64,000 nt of DNA from Sphingobacterium corticibacterium (GTDB taxonomy: Bacteria; Bacteroidota; Bacteroidia; Sphingobacteriales; Sphingobacteriaceae), in contig NZ_SGIT01000007.1 of the NCBI RefSeq assembly GCF_004208525.1, positions 1-64,000 on the forward strand, in the 5' to 3' direction. The notes under the pieces were generated by a model. It was not told where the DNA came from. It did not search any database and worked only from the letters and a program-made list of their open reading frames with translations. Of this stretch, positions 60,546 to 64,000 are shown one piece after another; positions within the stretch are counted from its first letter, which is position 1; each line of letters starts with the position of its first letter. The position numbers and the translations under genes were made by a program.

Positions 60546-62060
60546 TTACTTTAAAAAATCAATTGAAATATTAGCCTGCTTTAGAAGCTCATTTTCGTAG
60601 GCAAGGTCATAAGCAGTCTCCCCAAAAGAAGTGCCTATATCTTTTTTTGCGCCGGCAGAAAGCAGATAACGTAGAATTGTATCATCTTTGGCAAGCATGG
60701 CCGCTTTGTGCAAAACTGTAAGCTCTTCCTCATTTTTAACATTGATATCTATTCCGAAATACGAAATCTTTTTCATCAGTGCCAGATCGTTTTTGGTTAT
60801 TGCCACATGATAGAGTGTACTGCCGTCGTTGAACGGAGAAGCAAGGTTCAGTCCGTTTTCTTTTAATACATGCAATTTGGCTCCCAGCTCGTCTGCCGGA
60901 GCGGTCTGGGCTGTTGCATTTTGACGACTGCCACGGCCACCGGCGCCTCTGTACGCATCGATTAAAAGATATGCCAGGTTCTGACCGTCTTTGTCTATGA
61001 CGTTTACATCGGCGCCATTCTTTAACAGTAATGCCACTACCTCCGCATTCGAGCTTTTTACGGCATTGGTTAACGCGGATTCACCGTTACTGTTGACGGC
61101 ATTTATATTTTTTACCGTTGGCAATATGCGTCCAATAAGCTCAACATTTTTGACACCTGCGGCGCCGATAAAAGGGGTATTACCTTCGGCATCCGTTTTA
61201 TTGATATCTACGCCTTTTTTGAAAAAATAATCAATGACATCTCCTTGATTTTGCTTACGCACAACAAGGTGCAGGACATTGCGTCCATTTTTATCTGTTA
61301 TAAGCGGATCGATATTCAAATCGTCTACCAGATATTGGTACACTTCTAATTTATTGGCACTGCGATAGGTACCACCCGCAGCCGAAAATAGAGCGGCTGG
61401 AGTATATTTTGCCCCTCTTTTTAACAGACCTTTCAGCACATCGAGATTACCGATCTTTGCCGCGTGGTTAAAAATGGTATTGCCACTGTTATCGGTAGAG
61501 TTAATAGACAGACCCTTGGAGATTAGGTAGTCCGTAGTGCTTAAATCTTTGTCGTAACCAACTGCCAACATCGATAGATTAGCACCATCTTTTTCGGTGT
61601 ATTTTTGCTGGATATCCAGACCATGTTTGACAAATACATCAATTACTGCTGGGCTTAGGTGAGTGTTGAATGCTGCAAAGCTCAAAGCAGTATGATGGTT
61701 CGCATCCAAAAAGTTCATATCCGAACCTTTGGTTAAAAGATAGTCTACTACCGGAGCATTATTTTTCTGTGCGGCAACATGTAAGTAGATACGTCCCTCC
61801 ATCAGTGTACGTTTTAGATCTACACCGGGTTGATCTATTAGATATTTGATGACCTCTATCGGAGCATCGTTGTTTATTGCCAAGAGGATCGGATCAGCTG
61901 TGCTGGTTATTTCTTTGAAATCAAACCCTTTTGCCAATTCAGCTTTTACGGTATTAACATCGGGTTTGCCCGCCCAAAATTCCTTGTTCAGTAAAATGTT
62001 TTCCTGTGCACCTGCATGCAAAGCGGCAAGTAAAAGTGCCGCGGTTAATAATCTCTTCAT
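60546..62060 (-). CDS. Periplasmic ankyrin-repeat protein
   Basis: A 504-residue protein with a signal peptide (MKRLLTAALLLAALHAGAQ) and about a dozen ankyrin repeats, for example GRIYLHVAAQKNNAPVVDYL, HTALSFAAFNTHLSPAVIDV, GNTIFNHAAKIGNLDVLKGL and GESALTNAVKSSNAEVVALL. Ankyrin repeats mediate protein binding; exported versions occur beside iron-uptake and DUF2271 genes in Bacteroidota, as far as I recall. It lies mid-cluster between the Fur-like gene and DUF2271. Confidence 0.9.
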   Translation of the reverse strand: MKRLLTAALLLAALHAGAQENILLNKEFWAGKPDVNTVKAELAKGFDFKEITSTADPILLAINNDAPIEVIKYLIDQPGVDLKRTLMEGRIYLHVAAQKNNAPVVDYLLTKGSDMNFLDANHHTALSFAAFNTHLSPAVIDVFVKHGLDIQQKYTEKDGANLSMLAVGYDKDLSTTDYLISKGLSINSTDNSGNTIFNHAAKIGNLDVLKGLLKRGAKYTPAALFSAAGGTYRSANKLEVYQYLVDDLNIDPLITDKNGRNVLHLVVRKQNQGDVIDYFFKKGVDINKTDAEGNTPFIGAAGVKNVELIGRILPTVKNINAVNSNGESALTNAVKSSNAEVVALLLKNGADVNVIDKDGQNLAYLLIDAYRGAGGRGSRQNATAQTAPADELGAKLHVLKENGLNLASPFNDGSTLYHVAITKNDLALMKKISYFGIDINVKNEEELTVLHKAAMLAKDDTILRYLLSAGAKKDIGTSFGETAYDLAYENELLKQANISIDFLK

Positions 62061-62145
62061 TTAGTGTTTTATTTAAATATGATTTCCCGATGATAATGTT
62101 CCGTAGCCTCTTTTGTTAAGTTAGACGCAACTATTATTTCGGGGA

Positions 62146-62424
62146 TTATTGATAAGTATTTTTAGATTTCTCCGTGTCTACCAAGAGATAAGATACAAGT
62201 CTATGACCTTCGCTTTCACGTTGCAGGATACCACAGAGGGTCATTAATCGTAAGGTACTGTGAATTGTTGACCAAGAAACAGGTCGAGTTTCGCGCAATT
62301 CTAACCAAAACGTCTCAACATCTGGAATAAAGCCGGCTTGGCAGATAGCTTTCACAATCCATATCCGCTTCTCGGTCATCACCAGACCACGTTCTTTTAA
62401 TGCTTCAATAATATCCGCTTCCAT
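62146..62424 (-). CDS. Fur-like winged-helix regulator lacking the metal-binding domain
   Basis: A 92-residue protein equivalent to the N-terminal DNA-binding half of Fur: LKERGLVMTEKRIWIVKAIC (helices 1-2), then SWSTIHSTLRLMTLCGILQR (recognition helix and wing). The C-terminal part with the His/Cys/Asp metal sites of Fur is missing, and the protein ends shortly after the wing. Whether it still senses iron is doubtful. It sits inside a cluster with a siderophore-binding protein. Confidence 0.78.
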   Translation of the reverse strand: MEADIIEALKERGLVMTEKRIWIVKAICQAGFIPDVETFWLELRETRPVSWSTIHSTLRLMTLCGILQRESEGHRLVSYLLVDTEKSKNTYQ

Positions 62425-62505
62425 AATTTTTGTATGTCAGGTAATACTTATGGACGTCAAAGGAGCTATTATAGTCTCTTTGAGGTTTGTCCACATTAGG
62501 TAGCC

Positions 62506-63531
62506 TTATAAACTAATCCGAGAGATGATATCTCCGTTTGGATCATTGGACGGCTTTGGCTTTTCTCCTTGTTTAGGACGACCGGCACCGTTGGCTTTGT
62601 GGCTCGTATACGCCACACCATTTTGGTCAACAACGATGGTATTCGGTAACGATCCGGCTTCAAGATTAGCTTTCACACTGTAATCTTTGGCATCAATGAT
62701 TGTCACCGTCTGCGCACCGCGATTGGCAACATAGATGATATCATTGGCCGGTGAATAGCGGATGCCCAAAGCGCCTTTGCCTGTCTCGACAGATTTAACG
62801 ACTTCACCAGTGTTGGCATCCAATACAGAAACCGAGCCCGATCCCGTATGGGCTATGTACAAGCGGTTACGTTTTGCATCAAAATCCAGATTGATTGCCT
62901 TTTCACCTCCCGAAGGGAAGCTATCTATCACATTCTTTGTCTTTAGGTCGATAGCTACGATATTGCTCGTCTTGAAGTTGATGGCAAAAAGTTTACTGTT
63001 CTTGCCGTCTAAGGCAAGTCCGGTCACTGACGGGCCTGCTCCATTAATTTGTTGGATGTGTTTATTGGTTTTTCCATCGATCTCCCATATACCGCCACCA
63101 ACATCCGAAACATATACCTTATTGTTTGCCTCGTCGACAACTACTTCACGGGTGTGGCCTTTTTCCTGACCATTGGTAATCGTAGCCAGGGTTTTGCCGG
63201 TTTTAATGTCTACCGCTATTACCGAACCGGCGCGTGTAGCCGTGCCGTATAATGTCTGTGTTTTTTGGTTAATCCCTAATCCAAAAGCACCGGTTTCCAA
63301 TACAATGGAATCCTTAACCTGCAGTGTTTTACCATCCAAAGCATAGATGGTAGGCTTCTCGGCATTACCACGTGTGGTGGTTACATAGACCAGACCGTTT
63401 TTATGGTTATAGACCAGTTCGTAGACACCATCACCAATCTTACTTGATTTGGTAGCGATTTGGGCTGCACCATTTTGTGTAAGTCCTGCTACAAGAATAC
63501 AGGCAGCCGTTATTTTTAATGTTTTTTTCAT
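62506..63531 (-). CDS. YVTN-repeat beta-propeller protein, exported
   Basis: A 341-residue periplasmic protein with a signal peptide (KITAACILVAGLTQNGAAQ) and a seven-blade-type propeller with repeats such as GLVYVTTTRGNAEKPTIYAL, KVYVSDVGGGIWEIDGKTN, RLYIAHTGSGSVSVLDANTG and IIYVANRGAQTVTIIDAKDY. The C-terminal tail has GRPKQGEKPKPSN. Function is unknown; in this neighbourhood it may bind metal or a siderophore. It starts 51 nt after the binding protein stop. Confidence 0.85.
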   Translation of the reverse strand: MKKTLKITAACILVAGLTQNGAAQIATKSSKIGDGVYELVYNHKNGLVYVTTTRGNAEKPTIYALDGKTLQVKDSIVLETGAFGLGINQKTQTLYGTATRAGSVIAVDIKTGKTLATITNGQEKGHTREVVVDEANNKVYVSDVGGGIWEIDGKTNKHIQQINGAGPSVTGLALDGKNSKLFAINFKTSNIVAIDLKTKNVIDSFPSGGEKAINLDFDAKRNRLYIAHTGSGSVSVLDANTGEVVKSVETGKGALGIRYSPANDIIYVANRGAQTVTIIDAKDYSVKANLEAGSLPNTIVVDQNGVAYTSHKANGAGRPKQGEKPKPSNDPNGDIISRISL

Positions 63532-63582
63532 GATTTTCTATTTTTTCTACCGGCATATAATGCCATCGGTATCTGTCTTTTT

Positions 63583-64000
63583 TTAAAATTTAATACCGTA
63601 AAGTTTTTCGCCTATATCCGTGATCTTTTTATTGACCGAAAGAAGTCCGCTGCCGGACAGGTACCATATGGAACCCGGCAATAAGAATACTTTGTTGTTT
63701 TTATAGGCTTTTGTCTTTTTAACGTCGTCATTCAGCAAGTCCGTCCATACAGGCATTTCGCCTTTTATCCCCGTAGCACGGTCAAAAACGAACAGGTAAT
63801 CCGGATTGATACTTTCCAATGATGGCGCTTGTACACGTTGTCTCTGTGTCTGCTCGCCCTGTTGTGGTGCAGATTCTCTTTCCGGGGCTGGTTCAGGGGT
63901 ATAAGCCGGCTTTAGATCCAGCACATCGTAGGCAAAACCGAAACGGGAGTTGGGGCCGCTTGGATTGAAGCGACCATTTATGTGCATGGCCACAACCGTT
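63583..64000 (-). CDS. Siderophore ABC transporter substrate-binding protein, C-terminal part (partial)
   Basis: The window holds the last about 139 residues; the start lies beyond 64000. It matches the C-terminal half of CeuE/YclQ-type binding proteins: SRFGFAYDVLDLKPAY (cf. RFGxiYDxLGlkp), then INPDYLFVFDRATGIKG, KKTKAYKNNKVFLL and IWYLSGSGLLSVNKKI. A Pro/Glu/Gln-rich insert of about 25 residues replaces the usual HGxxxSxE loop. The first gene of this cluster, and any Fur box, are outside the window. Confidence 0.85.
   Translation of the reverse strand, partial: TVVAMHINGRFNPSGPNSRFGFAYDVLDLKPAYTPEPAPERESAPQQGEQTQRQRVQAPSLESINPDYLFVFDRATGIKGEMPVWTDLLNDDVKKTKAYKNNKVFLLPGSIWYLSGSGLLSVNKKITDIGEKLYGIKF

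Noticed and set aside
62452..62491. Imperfect stem GGAC...GTCC between the Fur-like and YVTN genes.
   Set aside because: Three mismatches in the inner stem and no T tract on the minus strand, so it is not convincing as a terminator or riboswitch.
1..64000. CRISPR arrays, insertion sequences, prophage or integrated plasmid genes.
   Set aside because: No regularly spaced repeats, transposase, integrase or structural phage genes were seen in any frame.

Overview
This 64 kb window is chromosomal DNA from a Bacteroidota bacterium, most likely family Sphingobacteriaceae (Sphingobacterium, Olivibacter or Pedobacter relatives). The support is a SusC/SusD pair, type IX secretion genes (gldK, gldL, gldM, gldN), BT_3928-family and DUF1599 genes, a LytS/LytTR two-component pair, and promoters of the Bacteroidota TTTG-N19-TAnnTTTG type. 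Genus is not resolved from sequence alone. No phage, insertion sequence, integrase or CRISPR array was seen; most of the window is core genome.

Layout. The left edge is the 3' end of a 5S rRNA gene, so an rRNA operon lies to the left. 0.3-9.7 kb: sucD, a TrmH-type methyltransferase, rpsT, a DUF1080 lipoprotein with an AraC regulator, an acetate/succinate CoA-transferase, and a minus-strand run of DUF1599, BT_3928-family protein, aroK and a glycerophosphodiesterase. 9.7-15.8 kb: a small repeat-bounded intergenic element, a HipA-like kinase/DUF3037 pair, cysE-cysM, and secreted or outer-membrane proteins. 15.8-20 kb: trigger factor, tRNA-Leu(TAG), and a membrane protein/winged-helix regulator/creD locus with two matching palindromic operators. 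20-28.7 kb: S9 peptidase, MlaD-like protein and amidase divergent from lptD, then cinA. 28.7-33.7 kb: LytS-type kinase and LytTR regulator, followed by a dioxygenase-like protein, a pirin-like cupin and a Cthe_2159-type lipoprotein. 33.7-41.3 kb: 2-oxoacid dehydrogenase E2, aminotransferase, MATE exporter, tatA, tex. 41.3-51 kb: susD, susC and a giant TamB-like gene. 51-59 kb: tsaD, tonB and a type IX secretion locus in which gldL-gldM and gldK-gldN face each other. 59-64 kb: a 2-hydroxyacid dehydrogenase, then a minus-strand cluster resembling iron uptake: siderophore-binding protein, YVTN propeller, Fur-like regulator, ankyrin protein and a DUF2271 gene broken by an in-frame TGA.

Envelope biogenesis dominates: LptD (LPS insertion), TamB-like and MlaD-like proteins (lipid or protein transport across the periplasm), Gld proteins (protein export), SusCD and TonB (nutrient import), TatA (folded-protein export) and an amidase (peptidoglycan remodelling).

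The observations most worth following are: two intergenic elements with the same two-hairpin architecture and a compensatory base change, each starting at a stop codon; the ACTTTG-N5-CAAAGT operators at creD; the inverted gld half-operons with an adjacent beta-barrel gene; the DUF2271 nonsense codon; and a TamB-like gene with no usable ATG.
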